This document shows, piece after piece, positions 7,080 through 14,091 of a DNA stretch of 15,354 nt. Source of the stretch: Candidatus Nanohaloarchaea archaeon (lineage in GTDB: Archaea > EX4484-52 > DAOVKX01); contig DAOVKX010000016.1 in assembly GCA_030631505.1 (NCBI GenBank), forward strand, positions 1 to 15,354, given 5' to 3'. Positions within the stretch are counted from its first letter, which is position 1, and each line of letters opens with the position of its first letter. The notes under the pieces are model-generated. The model had not been told where the DNA came from. It saw nothing but the letters and a program-made list of their open reading frames with translations, and did not search any database. Position numbers and translations under genes: made by a program.

Positions 7080-7100
7080 ATATTATTTACCCTTGTCACA
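7080..7100. repeat. Direct repeat copy 2 of the 6786-6806 element
   Basis: ATATTATTTACCCTT (7080-7094) plus CACA (7097-7100) matches 6786-6806 at 19 of 21 bases, 294 bases away. Together the two copies bracket the hairpin-rich block 6807-7079. It may be a duplicated promoter, or the direct repeats of an inserted non-coding element. Confidence 0.55.
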
Positions 7101-7118
7101 ATAAATAAGCTATTACTA

Positions 7119-7583
7119 TTACGTGTTGCAGGTGGGATCTGAATCATAACGGTTATATTCGTCAGAGACTCCAGGACATGTTGTAGTCACCTTGATATCA
7201 TTGAAATTTGAGCATGTTGCCGTAAAAATATCGCATGTCGCATTTAATCTCTTGATTTCACCAACGGGCAGAGTCGAATTTGATATTCCAATGGAGCATG
7301 AAGTCCCGTTATTTATAACAAGAGTTGCCTGTTTCAGAGTCACCTCGTTCAAACCTATGTTATCAACCCAGACCTTTACATTGCCGGATGTGGAATTAAT
7401 AATCACCTTCGAAATCTTTATCCAGCTGTTGCTACATGCATTGGCTTCTCCCTGGGTGGCATCAACATTGCCTGTAATGTCTTTGAAGAGTGTCTTAAAC
7501 CACCCTGTTGCAAGCCCTCCAAGCGCTATCGCTATCGCAACAATAATAACAACTGCAATCAATGGGGAAATACCCTTTCTCAT
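7119..7583 (-). CDS. Type IV pilin with six cysteines, 154 aa
   Basis: MRKGISPLIAVVIIVAIAIAL is a class III prepilin leader, with cleavage expected after Gly4 and a hydrophobic helix to about residue 27. I start at ATG 7583, preceded by GTGAT (7592-7588). A GTG at 7592 would add three residues and also precedes the conserved leader. C50, C96, C117, C124, C136 and C152 match the six cysteines of the pilin at 7601-8080 almost one for one, and both proteins share CSNF followed by VTT-C. The two are tandem paralogs and probably cotranscribed, with only 8-17 bases between them. The disulfides would stiffen the exposed head. Glycosylation sites include NST and NAT. Downstream lies the hairpin-rich gap. 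Confidence 0.92.
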   Translation of the reverse strand: MRKGISPLIAVVIIVAIAIALGGLATGWFKTLFKDITGNVDATQGEANACSNSWIKISKVIINSTSGNVKVWVDNIGLNEVTLKQATLVINNGTSCSIGISNSTLPVGEIKRLNATCDIFTATCSNFNDIKVTTTCPGVSDEYNRYDSDPTCNT

Positions 7584-7600
7584 TTTAATCACTTATAGAT

Positions 7601-8080
7601 TCAGTCAAGGTTGCAAACAACATTACTTTGAATAGTAAAATCATCCCCCCCACCAGCGCAGGGCGTAGTAACTGTTGCCTTGTGAAAATTACTGCAGTCT
7701 TTATTGAATACATTGCAGCTATTATTTTCCAGCATTACAATCGCACCTTTATCCAAAGTACCTGTATTGCTTATGTTTAACGGGCATACCGCTCCGCTTG
7801 TATTATAAACAGAAGCAGAAGATATTGTGGTACTAACTCCCTCATTTGAAACAAACACTCTTGTGGCATTATCTCCGCCTGAGTTTAATGTTATAAACAC
7901 ATCTGTTATTTTAACACTGACCTTTGAGCAATCCAGAAGTTCCTCGCTTGATTCATCCATTGTCTCTGTGGTGTCCCGCGTATAGCCCTTTGTCCAGTTC
8001 ATTACCATAGTCGCTATTGCAATTGTAAAAACCACTAAAAGAACAACAGAAATTAACGGTGAAATGCCTTTCTTTTTCAT
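7601..8080 (-). CDS. Type IV pilin with six cysteines, 159 aa
   Basis: MKKKGISPLISVVLLVVFTIA is a class III prepilin leader with cleavage expected after Gly5 and a helix to about residue 28. An acidic Thr-rich neck (TRDTTETMDESSEEL) links the helix to a beta-rich head. Cysteines at 51, 99, 122, 129, 140 and 156 line up with those of the downstream pilin (7119-7583), including the CNVFNKDCSNF segment. C51 and C140 correspond to the only two cysteines in the other two pilins, suggesting one core disulfide and two extra ones. It heads a two-pilin transcript from a TATA box at 8111-8120. GTGAG just before the ATG may serve as a ribosome-binding site. Confidence 0.92.
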   Translation of the reverse strand: MKKKGISPLISVVLLVVFTIAIATMVMNWTKGYTRDTTETMDESSEELLDCSKVSVKITDVFITLNSGGDNATRVFVSNEGVSTTISSASVYNTSGAVCPLNISNTGTLDKGAIVMLENNSCNVFNKDCSNFHKATVTTPCAGGGDDFTIQSNVVCNLD

Positions 8081-8110
8081 GAACTCACGTAATTTATATT
8101 ACCTAGTATT

Positions 8111-8120
8111 GTATATAAAT
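8111..8120 (-). promoter_or_regulatory. TATA box for the two six-cysteine pilins
   Basis: The minus strand reads ATTTATATAC, placing transcription start near 8089, about nine bases before the ATG at 8080. A second AT-rich run at 8091-8100 is too close to the ATG to serve. The pilins can thus be expressed at a higher level than the platform genes upstream. Confidence 0.5.
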
Positions 8121-8211
8121 CTATACTCGCTGACATAAATTCTTTACAGATTAAACCAAAACATCAATGTCAGTTTGTATATTAAATTATGGATTTTACT
8201 AATATTTTGCG

Positions 8212-9090
8212 TTAAATAAGAGTTGAGCCAAATAAAGCAATGTATCCTATAGAGCCCAGTATAAGAGCGTGCTTCAAGCCGCCGGATATTGTCCCCTCAG
8301 CAAGCTTTCCGATGCTCAGGCCCGAAAAAAAGCCCTGGAGTGTAGCCAGATGCTTAAACCGTACCGCATATAATGACGTAAGTTCTGCAGTCTTTGTTGC
8401 TTCTATAACATCCGTGCCTGTTATACTGGTCTGGCCCCACTGCAGGGAAGGCAACAGAAATCTCTGTATTCCCACCATAATTGCTATAAAAACAAAGAAT
8501 ATAATATACCCCTGCAGCATCTGGCTGTAAATTCTGGATTCCCGCTCATTCCTGATTTTTTCCAGTTCAATTATGGATTTGGTAATGGAATCCAGAACTT
8601 CCGCTATATTCCCGCCTGACCTGTGCGTTTCAATAATCGTGGAAACCGCCCTGTTGATTGTCAAACTTCTTGCTGACTCGGTAAAATTAGCCAGCGCCTT
8701 TTCAAATGGGACACCCCATGAAATCTGGGCGACAATACGGTTCACATGAGGCGTCAAAGCGCCATAATCGCTTCTCGCAGCATAATTTATGGCCAGGGGC
8801 AGGGACATGCCACCGCGTATCCCCTCAACAATATTTCTCATAAAGTCAGGAAATTTTCGTTCTATATCCTTGGACATTCTATACCTTTTGTACTGCATCA
8901 GAGCAAACGGGAAAGCAATAGCCAGAACCACAATTATGTTAACAGCCGATGATGCTGCGCCCTCATAACGGGCAACCAGAAAAATGTTCAGGAAAAAAAG
9001 AATAATCCCAAAACCGCCAGAAACTCCAATGAGTATCAACTCTCCTCTTTTAAACCCCTTCACATAACTCGGTATGAAATCTATAGCCAT
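8212..9090 (-). CDS. Pilus platform membrane protein, TadC/ArlJ (T2SSF) family, 292 aa
   Basis: This is an inner platform protein that couples the assembly ATPase to pilin insertion. Membrane helices lie at about 18-40, 48-66, 192-214 and 273-291, with a weaker amphipathic one near 248-262. The cytoplasmic T2SSF-type domain at about 78-185 shows the expected features: FPDFMRNIVEGIRGGMSL near its start, a GVPFEKAL segment, and ETHRSGGNIAEVLDS near its end. It starts seven bases after the stop of the other platform gene, with GTGAT three bases before the ATG, so the two are translated from one mRNA and probably form a heteromer. Two tandem platform genes recall TadB/TadC and archaeal Epd-like pili; the archaellum uses a single ArlJ. 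Confidence 0.88.
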   Translation of the reverse strand: MAIDFIPSYVKGFKRGELILIGVSGGFGIILFFLNIFLVARYEGAASSAVNIIVVLAIAFPFALMQYKRYRMSKDIERKFPDFMRNIVEGIRGGMSLPLAINYAARSDYGALTPHVNRIVAQISWGVPFEKALANFTESARSLTINRAVSTIIETHRSGGNIAEVLDSITKSIIELEKIRNERESRIYSQMLQGYIIFFVFIAIMVGIQRFLLPSLQWGQTSITGTDVIEATKTAELTSLYAVRFKHLATLQGFFSGLSIGKLAEGTISGGLKHALILGSIGYIALFGSTLI

Positions 9091-9097
9091 AAAATCA

Positions 9098-10204
9098 CTA
9101 TGTCCGCGGTTGTGTATAAGTCAAAAACGCAAGGAAAAACAGGTTCAGCCCTGGGATAATAATATAAACGCCCATGAACAACGCCATATCTATCGAAATC
9201 CCACCAGGTAAAGTCGAGCCGGGTATTATATTCATAACAGCTAAAATAGCAACCAGGAAAAGCGGTGCTGCTATAAGAAGAGCAGTATATATATCTGCAT
9301 AAGTAGATAATGTTTCAACGTATCTTCTCCTTGACAATTTATAGTTAAAAAGTGAAACTTCTGCCATCTCGTTCAGGTACTCCCTTAAATTCCCCCCACT
9401 TTCTATAATGGCAAGAACTCCATAAAGCAGTTCCTTCATCTGCTCAGAAGGTGTCCTTTCCACAGCATGTCTCAAAGCAGATGTTATGTCTTCACCAAAA
9501 AGGTCTATCTGTCTCACAATCACCCCTGCCTCAGCAGTGACCTCTCCATACTCCTTAAACTTTGCAAGCATCCGGAAGGCCTGCTCAGGAGGCGCGCCGG
9601 AAGAGGTTACAGCAGCCATGTGATTTATTGCAAACGGCAGATTGGCGTCTATATTTGACCTCCTGCCGCTCGTTTTCTGGAAAGGGTATAAATAGAGAAA
9701 TAAAAAAATCAAAAAACCTGTAAAAAGAGGTAAAAGCAGTAAACTCAACGCCCCCCAGACCATGCTGTACTCAGCAGTAAGAACTCTAAAAAGAACAACA
9801 AAAAAGGCAGAAATCGCAGCTACAATGCTGAATATAACTGTTTTTCCTATATACAACCCAGGCATTCCTGATATATTTGCAGTAGTCACTGCTTTTTTTA
9901 ATGGTTTAAAATATTCCGGGAAATAAGAGCACATAAAATCAGAAACTGCAGAGTTAACTTTGCCAAAGTCAAGCATCAGAAGGGGCTTTACTGTTTCCTT
10001 CAGCGATTCCAAAAATGGTTTTTTTGACTTTTTCTCTTCCGGAGGCAGAAGGTTCAAAGAGTCCAGTTCATCCTTCAGTTGCAGGACTTCTGACTCTGGA
10101 GACACCCCGCTTTCTTTTTTAAAGCCAAACAAGTTCAATAAGCCAAAAACTATATTCTCTCTTTTTTTTGAAATCCTTTTTTTGTCTAAGTTCTTCTTTT
10201 TCAT
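9098..10204 (-). CDS. Pilus platform membrane protein, TadB/ArlJ (T2SSF) family, 368 aa
   Basis: A Lys-rich cytoplasmic N-terminus of about 115 residues, longer than in its partner, precedes membrane helices at about 119-142, 149-174, 306-327 and 340-363. Between the two helix pairs lies a cytoplasmic T2SSF-like domain (about 183-305) with LPFAINHMAAVTSSGAPPEQA, FGEDITSALRHA and IIESGGNLREYLNEMAEVS, matching the duplicated layout seen in archaeal TadC-like proteins. It is the second gene of the operon, 13 bases after the KaiC-like gene and seven before the 8212-9090 platform gene. The ribosome-binding site is poor (GGGTTAACGAATG), suggesting translational coupling. The charged N-terminal extension may contact the ATPase; that is inference. 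Confidence 0.88.
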   Translation of the reverse strand: MKKKNLDKKRISKKRENIVFGLLNLFGFKKESGVSPESEVLQLKDELDSLNLLPPEEKKSKKPFLESLKETVKPLLMLDFGKVNSAVSDFMCSYFPEYFKPLKKAVTTANISGMPGLYIGKTVIFSIVAAISAFFVVLFRVLTAEYSMVWGALSLLLLPLFTGFLIFLFLYLYPFQKTSGRRSNIDANLPFAINHMAAVTSSGAPPEQAFRMLAKFKEYGEVTAEAGVIVRQIDLFGEDITSALRHAVERTPSEQMKELLYGVLAIIESGGNLREYLNEMAEVSLFNYKLSRRRYVETLSTYADIYTALLIAAPLFLVAILAVMNIIPGSTLPGGISIDMALFMGVYIIIPGLNLFFLAFLTYTQPRT

Positions 10205-10217
10205 TCGTTAACCCGAA

Positions 10218-10907
10218 TCAAAATTTAACGAAAGCTTCTTCTCTGGAATAAACCTTTATGCCCTTGTCACTAATTCTGAACGGGTGAACTTTCTTGCTGT
10301 GGGACACACCTCTCATCTTCAACACAGACATACTTCTGGTGTATTCGGTATTTGTCTTTGTATAATATAAAATGATTATCCCGTCCGCTACAAATTCCTC
10401 AACACCATATGTGCTTAATTTATTTGGCGTATCAAGCATAATTTCACCAAGAAAAAACGGTGTACACCCAAACCGTTTCAACAGTTTCTTTGACTCCACC
10501 ATTGCAATTCTTATATCTTTCTGGTTCTCTATATACAAATTTAACGCGCTTATGGAATCAATAACAACTCTTTTTATTTCATGTTCGACTATATTGGCTT
10601 TAAGAATCCCGATTAAATCCTGATACTTGTATGGGTCATATTTAACAAACATAAGGTTTTTCTCATCAGTATGCTTTTTTATATTAAAAGGTGTGTTCTC
10701 TGTATTGCGCAGTATATCCTCAAGGTCCTCCTCAAAAGAAACAAATAACCCTTTTTCCTTGTTCTTGATGCCATTGCATAAATACTGCAGGCCAAAAAGC
10801 GTTTTGCCTGAACCCACAGGACCGGCAACAAGAACTGCATGCGTTCTTGGTATTCCGCCTTCCAGCACCTCATCCACACCAGGTATGCCAACTTTCACCA
10901 TTTCCAT
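10218..10907 (-). CDS. KaiC-like RecA-superfamily ATPase, 229 aa
   Basis: This is a single KaiC/RadA-type domain. It has Walker A GPVGSGKT (29-36), an FVSFEED segment with the usual catalytic glutamates (59-60), Walker B RVVIDS (113-118) and the family C-terminus VEEFVADGIIILYY followed by SVLKMRGVSHSKKVHPFRIS. It should bind and hydrolyse ATP in the cytoplasm. As first gene of the platform operon it occupies the role that ArlH, another KaiC-like protein, has next to ArlI and ArlJ in archaella. Whether it is an ArlH counterpart or a separate regulator I cannot tell; its complete active site argues for hydrolysis. The ATG at 10907 is preceded by AGGTGG four bases away and a TATA box. Confidence 0.88.
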   Translation of the reverse strand: MEMVKVGIPGVDEVLEGGIPRTHAVLVAGPVGSGKTLFGLQYLCNGIKNKEKGLFVSFEEDLEDILRNTENTPFNIKKHTDEKNLMFVKYDPYKYQDLIGILKANIVEHEIKRVVIDSISALNLYIENQKDIRIAMVESKKLLKRFGCTPFFLGEIMLDTPNKLSTYGVEEFVADGIIILYYTKTNTEYTRSMSVLKMRGVSHSKKVHPFRISDKGIKVYSREEAFVKF

Positions 10908-10937
10908 AAAACCACCTAATTATATGTTAATTGCAGT

Positions 10938-10950
10938 CTTATATAATTTT
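10938..10950 (-). promoter_or_regulatory. TATA box of the KaiC-platform operon
   Basis: The minus strand reads AAAATTATATAAG, placing transcription start near 10918, so the leader is about ten bases and contains AGGTGG (10917-10912). An alternative TATA (TGTATATAAATG, 10957-10968) lies just upstream and abuts a palindrome. Confidence 0.5.
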
Positions 10951-10966
10951 TCTGTGCATTTATATA

Positions 10967-10989
10967 CAATCTGTTAAACTAACAGATTG
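10967..10989. promoter_or_regulatory. Operator-like palindrome between divergent promoters
   Basis: CAATCTGTT (10967-10975) and AACAGATTG (10981-10989) are perfect 9-base inverted arms with a five-base centre. The palindrome lies between the KaiC-platform promoter and the eS26 promoter and touches an alternative TATA box. It resembles a binding site for a dimeric transcription factor; no factor is encoded nearby. Confidence 0.4.
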
Positions 10990-11084
10990 CAGTTGTATAA
11001 TTAACTTCATGGCATTCATTATATGTATAGAAAATATTTGTAAACTGCGCCTGTGCAGCGCTCCATCATAAAATAACACAGCAC

Positions 11085-11097
11085 ATTTTTATACTTA
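11085..11097 (+). promoter_or_regulatory. TATA box for the eS26 gene
   Basis: The TTTTTATACTTAT region lies about 30-35 bases before the ATG at 11125, consistent with a short leader. No strong Shine-Dalgarno motif precedes the ATG. Confidence 0.4.
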
Positions 11098-11124
11098 TAC
11101 ATACAGATACTATATGGGAATTCA

Positions 11125-11415
11125 ATGCCAATAAGCAAAGCTCCATACAAAAGAGGATATCATCAGACCGGAAGAGGTCAGCAGTCAACAGTATTTTGTT
11201 CTTTTTGCGGGAGAAAAGTTCCAAAACATAAAACAATTGCAGTCTTCAGGGGGTTCAGGATAAACGACCCTGTACTTAGACGGGAACTGGACAGAAACCA
11301 AATAAGCACACAATCCCATAAAATGCATGCATGTCCTTCCTGTGCAAGGCACAGGGGCATAGTCAAAAAAAGCGGCGTTGACCATACGAAAAGAAATATA
11401 AGAAGGCAACGTTAA
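11125..11415 (+). CDS. rps26e: Small-subunit ribosomal protein eS26 (S26e), 96 aa
   Basis: The layout is that of eS26: a basic N-terminus with GRG, a first zinc pair C25-x2-C28 followed by GRKVPKHKTIAVF, a variable middle (about 43-65), then a second pair C70-x2-C73 in HACPSCARHRGIVKKSG and a basic tail. It binds one zinc ion and sits near the mRNA exit of the 30S subunit. The family is classically known from eukaryotes and TACK-type archaea rather than euryarchaea, so its presence helps place the organism. The middle region and short tail differ from the crenarchaeal type. It is a lone housekeeping gene between two pilus operons, with its own promoter, followed by a long hairpin array. Confidence 0.88.
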   Translation: MPISKAPYKRGYHQTGRGQQSTVFCSFCGRKVPKHKTIAVFRGFRINDPVLRRELDRNQISTQSHKMHACPSCARHRGIVKKSGVDHTKRNIRRQR

Positions 11416-11440
11416 ATTCTATAGTGAAAGGCGTAAAAAA

Positions 11441-11600
11441 CACTAAAAAATCCTTTGGATTTTTTTGGACCTAAAAACCAAAGGTTTTGGGTTCTGAAAT
11501 CCGAGATTTCAAGAACCTAAGAAATCATAGATTTCTGGGTTCCAAGATTTACTTTGTAAATCTTTAGAAACTAAAGAACCCTTCAGGTTTTTTTAAGCGT
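11441..11600. repeat. Chain of five triloop hairpins with alternating GGTTC/GAACC arms, ending in a T-run
   Basis: Perfect hairpins follow one another. AAAAAATCC/GGATTTTTT (11445-11465, loop TTT). AAAACC/GGTTTT (11474-11488, loop AAA). GAAATC/GATTTC (11496-11510, loop CGA), extended by GGTTCT/AGAACC to about 12 bp with one bulge. AGAAATC/GATTTCT (11520-11536, loop ATA). AAGATTTAC/GTAAATCTT (11544-11564, loop TTT). The joints carry GGTTC at 11490 and 11538 and GAACC at 11513 and 11576, so each can pair with either neighbour. The chain ends with AACC-CTTCA-GGTT and seven T residues (to 11594), which could terminate eS26 transcription. Confidence 0.75.
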
Positions 11601-11678
11601 GCCAAGATACGTAAATAACAGCTAAAGCAAATGGTTTTAGGCGCTCGTCTTTTTCGACATATCGGTGGGAGTTAACAG

Positions 11679-13301
11679 ATGCAGTTAAGAGGATGGCTGA
11701 GAAGAAAAGTGGATGAATCAAAAATAAAAAAAGAAAAACTCTTTAGTGAGATGAAAAAATTTCTTGTTGTAGAGTCAAAACAGGCAATAATTCTCCCGGC
11801 AGTAAAAGACATTTCCAAAATGGATGTCATATACCCCTTGCTTCAGCCCTTTGCATATGCTTCAATAAAGTGGAACGATGAAGAAAAATGCCTGGTTTAC
11901 AACATAATCCAGCCGGGCTTGACGCCTCAGGAACAAAAAATTTATAAACAAATAGAAGAGGGGCTGTCCAAGACTCTTGAAATTGATCTGGAAAGCTTAA
12001 AGAAAGGGGCTAAACTGCTGGATTACATTCAGGAAAGGACAAAACATGTTCTTGATGAATATGGCGTAAAGCTAAAGAAAGGGCAATACACCCGGCTTAT
12101 GTATTATGTATATATTAATTTCATCGGGCTAAACGAAATTGAACCATTAATGCATGATGAATTTATAGAAGACATCGGATGTGACGGGGTCAATATACCT
12201 CTGTATATAATCCATAAAAAATATGGCTCACTGAAAACAAATGTAATATTTAAAGATGAAGAAAGACTAAAGAACTTTGTCGTAAAGCTGGCAGAACGCT
12301 CAGGCAGGTATATAAGCTACGCAGAGCCGCTTCTGGATGGCAGTCTTCCGGACGGTTCAAGAGTGCAGGCAACGCTGGCAAAGGACGTTACAACAAAAGG
12401 GCCTACATTCTCCATAAGGCGGTTCAGGAAAGTTCCCTACAGCGTAATAGACCTGATGGAACTTGGAACTGCCTCCTCAGAAGTGCTTGCCTACCTGTGG
12501 TTTGCCATAGAACATCAAAAGAATATACTGGTTTCAGGTGGAACAGGCGCCGGAAAAACCTCATTCCTAAACGCAATAGTCACCTTTATCCCTCCTGAAG
12601 ACAAAATTGTTTCAATCGAAGACACACGGGAACTGAACATACCTCACCAGAACTGGATACCTTCTGTCGCAAGAGTTGGCTTCGGAGTCAGTGTCTTGGG
12701 TTCAAAAAAATATGGGGAAGTATCAATGTTTGATTTGCTTAAGGAATCTTTCAGGCAGAACCCCGATTATGTAATAGTAGGGGAAGTAAGAGGGGAAGAA
12801 GCATCTGTTTTGTTTCAGGGTATGGCCTCCGGGCACCCTTCATTCGGCACAATCCATGCCGGCTCAGTAGATGAAATTATAAAACGGCTCGAAACGCCTC
12901 CGATAAATTTATCCCCGGGACTCATAGAGGCACTGGACATTGTTATCATCATAACGCACGCACTTCAGTTCGGAAAAAGCGCAAGGAGGGTAAAGGAACT
13001 TGTTTCCATAGAAGATGTCGACTCGAAAACAGGAAAAGCAAGAGAAAGCACTATATTCTCATGGTCTCCTCTCTCAGACAAATTCATGAGGGACTCGGGA
13101 ACCCTTCTTGAGAAAATAAGCACAGAGCAGGGAATTCCATTAAACGATATAGAAAACTCAATAAAAGAGCGAAACGACGTCCTTAAATGGCTTCACAAAA
13201 ATAAAATTAGCGGCTTCGTGGATGTCGCAAGATATATTTCTATGTATTACAAAGAAAGGGATAAATTAATGAAAGTTATAAAAAAAGACAGGATTGATTA
13301 A
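11679..13301 (+). CDS. Pilus assembly ATPase, VirB11/TadA/ArlI family, 540 aa
   Basis: This hexameric cytoplasmic secretion ATPase powers pilin assembly on the platform proteins. An N-terminal region (about 1-170) is followed by an arginine-rich linker (SIRRFRKVPYS). The RecA core contains Walker A GGTGAGKT (287-294), an Asp-box-type SIEDTREL (E314, D315), Walker B DYVIVGE (363-369, catalytic E369) and the His-box GHPSFGTIHAG (385-395). A helical C-terminal region (about 450-540) is typical of archaeal members. All catalytic motifs are intact. ATG 11679 follows GGTGGGAG with suitable spacing. The gene is apart from, and divergent to, the platform operon, and its stop codon overlaps that of the V4R gene on the other strand within the palindrome TTAA. 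Confidence 0.93.
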   Translation: MQLRGWLRRKVDESKIKKEKLFSEMKKFLVVESKQAIILPAVKDISKMDVIYPLLQPFAYASIKWNDEEKCLVYNIIQPGLTPQEQKIYKQIEEGLSKTLEIDLESLKKGAKLLDYIQERTKHVLDEYGVKLKKGQYTRLMYYVYINFIGLNEIEPLMHDEFIEDIGCDGVNIPLYIIHKKYGSLKTNVIFKDEERLKNFVVKLAERSGRYISYAEPLLDGSLPDGSRVQATLAKDVTTKGPTFSIRRFRKVPYSVIDLMELGTASSEVLAYLWFAIEHQKNILVSGGTGAGKTSFLNAIVTFIPPEDKIVSIEDTRELNIPHQNWIPSVARVGFGVSVLGSKKYGEVSMFDLLKESFRQNPDYVIVGEVRGEEASVLFQGMASGHPSFGTIHAGSVDEIIKRLETPPINLSPGLIEALDIVIIITHALQFGKSARRVKELVSIEDVDSKTGKARESTIFSWSPLSDKFMRDSGTLLEKISTEQGIPLNDIENSIKERNDVLKWLHKNKISGFVDVARYISMYYKERDKLMKVIKKDRID

Positions 13302-13810
13302 TCCTGCTCCCTTATTATAAATTCGCAAAAATCATCGCCCAATGCACAGCACATCGTTTCATTTACTATGCACGATTTCTTCAGTTTTTTTTCAATTACT
13401 CCTGCAAGGAATCCTGAAATAAAGAAGCACACAGGCGTACTAACACCGGGCGCATTATGGCTTATAGCGCATTCCTTAATCCTTACCACAACTCTCTTCT
13501 TTTCAACGTTAACTATTTCCAGAAGGCCAACTTTGTTTTTTTCAAAGTGGCTTCCAATCTGTTTTAAAATTTTCTTTTTGTCCCGCCCCTTGATATATTC
13601 TGCAGCAACATCCTTGCCGTACTTTTTGCCGACAAAATACAGTAACTGTTCGGTTCCCAGAGAAACCTGTTCCAGCGAATAAATTAATTCCTGAACAAAG
13701 TTAATGCTGACAAAATCGCCCAGTTTCTGCCTCCCTGCTTTCGTCCCCTTTTTCTCGCCTTTGTAATAAATACCGTGCAAAGCGTGCAAAAAAGATTTAT
13801 AATGCGTCAT
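13298..13810 (-). CDS. V4R-domain protein (small-molecule binding), 170 aa
   Basis: Residues about 50-168 match the V4R (4-vinyl reductase) domain, PF02830. A mainly helical N-terminal half leads to KECAISHNAPGVSTPVC, then GFLAGVIEKKL, then ETMCCALGDDFCEF. C114, C128, C147, C154/C155, C162 and H118 are candidate metal or ligand contacts. In known proteins this domain binds small hydrophobic molecules and acts as a sensor in regulators. The N-terminal 45 residues are basic. It is the last gene of a four-gene operon, starting on an ATGA overlap with the upstream membrane gene and preceded by a strong GGAGGGGG motif. It has no membrane segment, so it probably works in the cytoplasm next to the two membrane partners. 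Domain call good; ligand unknown. Confidence 0.82.
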   Translation of the reverse strand: MTHYKSFLHALHGIYYKGEKKGTKAGRQKLGDFVSINFVQELIYSLEQVSLGTEQLLYFVGKKYGKDVAAEYIKGRDKKKILKQIGSHFEKNKVGLLEIVNVEKKRVVVRIKECAISHNAPGVSTPVCFFISGFLAGVIEKKLKKSCIVNETMCCALGDDFCEFIIREQD

Positions 13811-14091
13811 CTACAGCTCCCCCTCCATACCTTTATCAAAACAAGTAATATCAACAGAGTGCCCAGAAAGAAATAAACATTTTCCAGGTTGTATGTTGAT
13901 TCAACAGCATAAAAAATCCTGTAAACTTTCAATATAATTGTACTGGTAATCAGAGCAAACCCGGTTATAAGCGCAAACCACAATCCAGGCACTCTTATCA
14001 TCGGAGATAACTTCTTGATTATATCCAGGCATAATATTAAAGAGACCAATCCAAAAACAGCGGACATGCCATAAAATATTTCTGTTATCAT
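13807..14091 (-). CDS. Three-helix membrane protein B, paralog of the preceding gene, 94 aa
   Basis: No named family is recognised. Counting from ATG 14091, hydrophobic helices lie at about 5-25, 37-57 and 71-88, with VPGLW just before helix 2. The upstream paralog has VPRIW at 35-39 against 34-38 here, the same KL/KM segment before it, and a final W-R motif. I choose ATG 14091 because it forms an ATGA overlap with the upstream stop, as at the other two junctions of this operon, and gives the same length as the paralog. ATG 14109 would add six residues. With its partner it offers six helices, like a membrane sensor input domain split in two. It probably pairs with the V4R and KaiC-like products. 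Confidence 0.75.
   Translation of the reverse strand: MITEIFYGMSAVFGLVSLILCLDIIKKLSPMIRVPGLWFALITGFALITSTIILKVYRIFYAVESTYNLENVYFFLGTLLILLVLIKVWRGSCR

Larger units (their letters stand above)
6745..7118. other. Gap between two pilin genes, rich in hairpins
   Basis: I find no gene in these 374 bases. Going rightward they contain promoter-like copy 1 (6786-6806), an AT-rich stretch, the palindrome TTTAGGCCTAAA (6892-6903) overlapping a triloop hairpin (to 6917), the tandem 70-base units (6933-7070), a triloop hairpin (7063-7079) and repeat copy 2 (7080-7100). Confidence 0.6.

Noticed and set aside
7192..7635. 147-codon plus-strand frame over two pilin genes
   Set aside because: It is antisense to two pilins with unmistakable class III leaders, and its product shows no family features.
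8131..8202. TGACAT/ATGTCA inverted repeat downstream of the pilin promoter
   Set aside because: The arms are six bases with a spacer of about thirty, which is expected by chance in AT-rich intergenic DNA.
10218..10907. Calling the first KaiC-like gene arlH
   Set aside because: Position fits, but the intact Glu pair and canonical KaiC C-terminus do not single out ArlH, and no other archaellum-specific gene (arlC/D/E/F/G) is present.
11030..11075. Small RNA or tRNA fragment in the GC-richer patch before eS26
   Set aside because: Only short self-complementary stretches (CTGC/GCAG) are visible. There is no cloverleaf or TTC-loop consensus.
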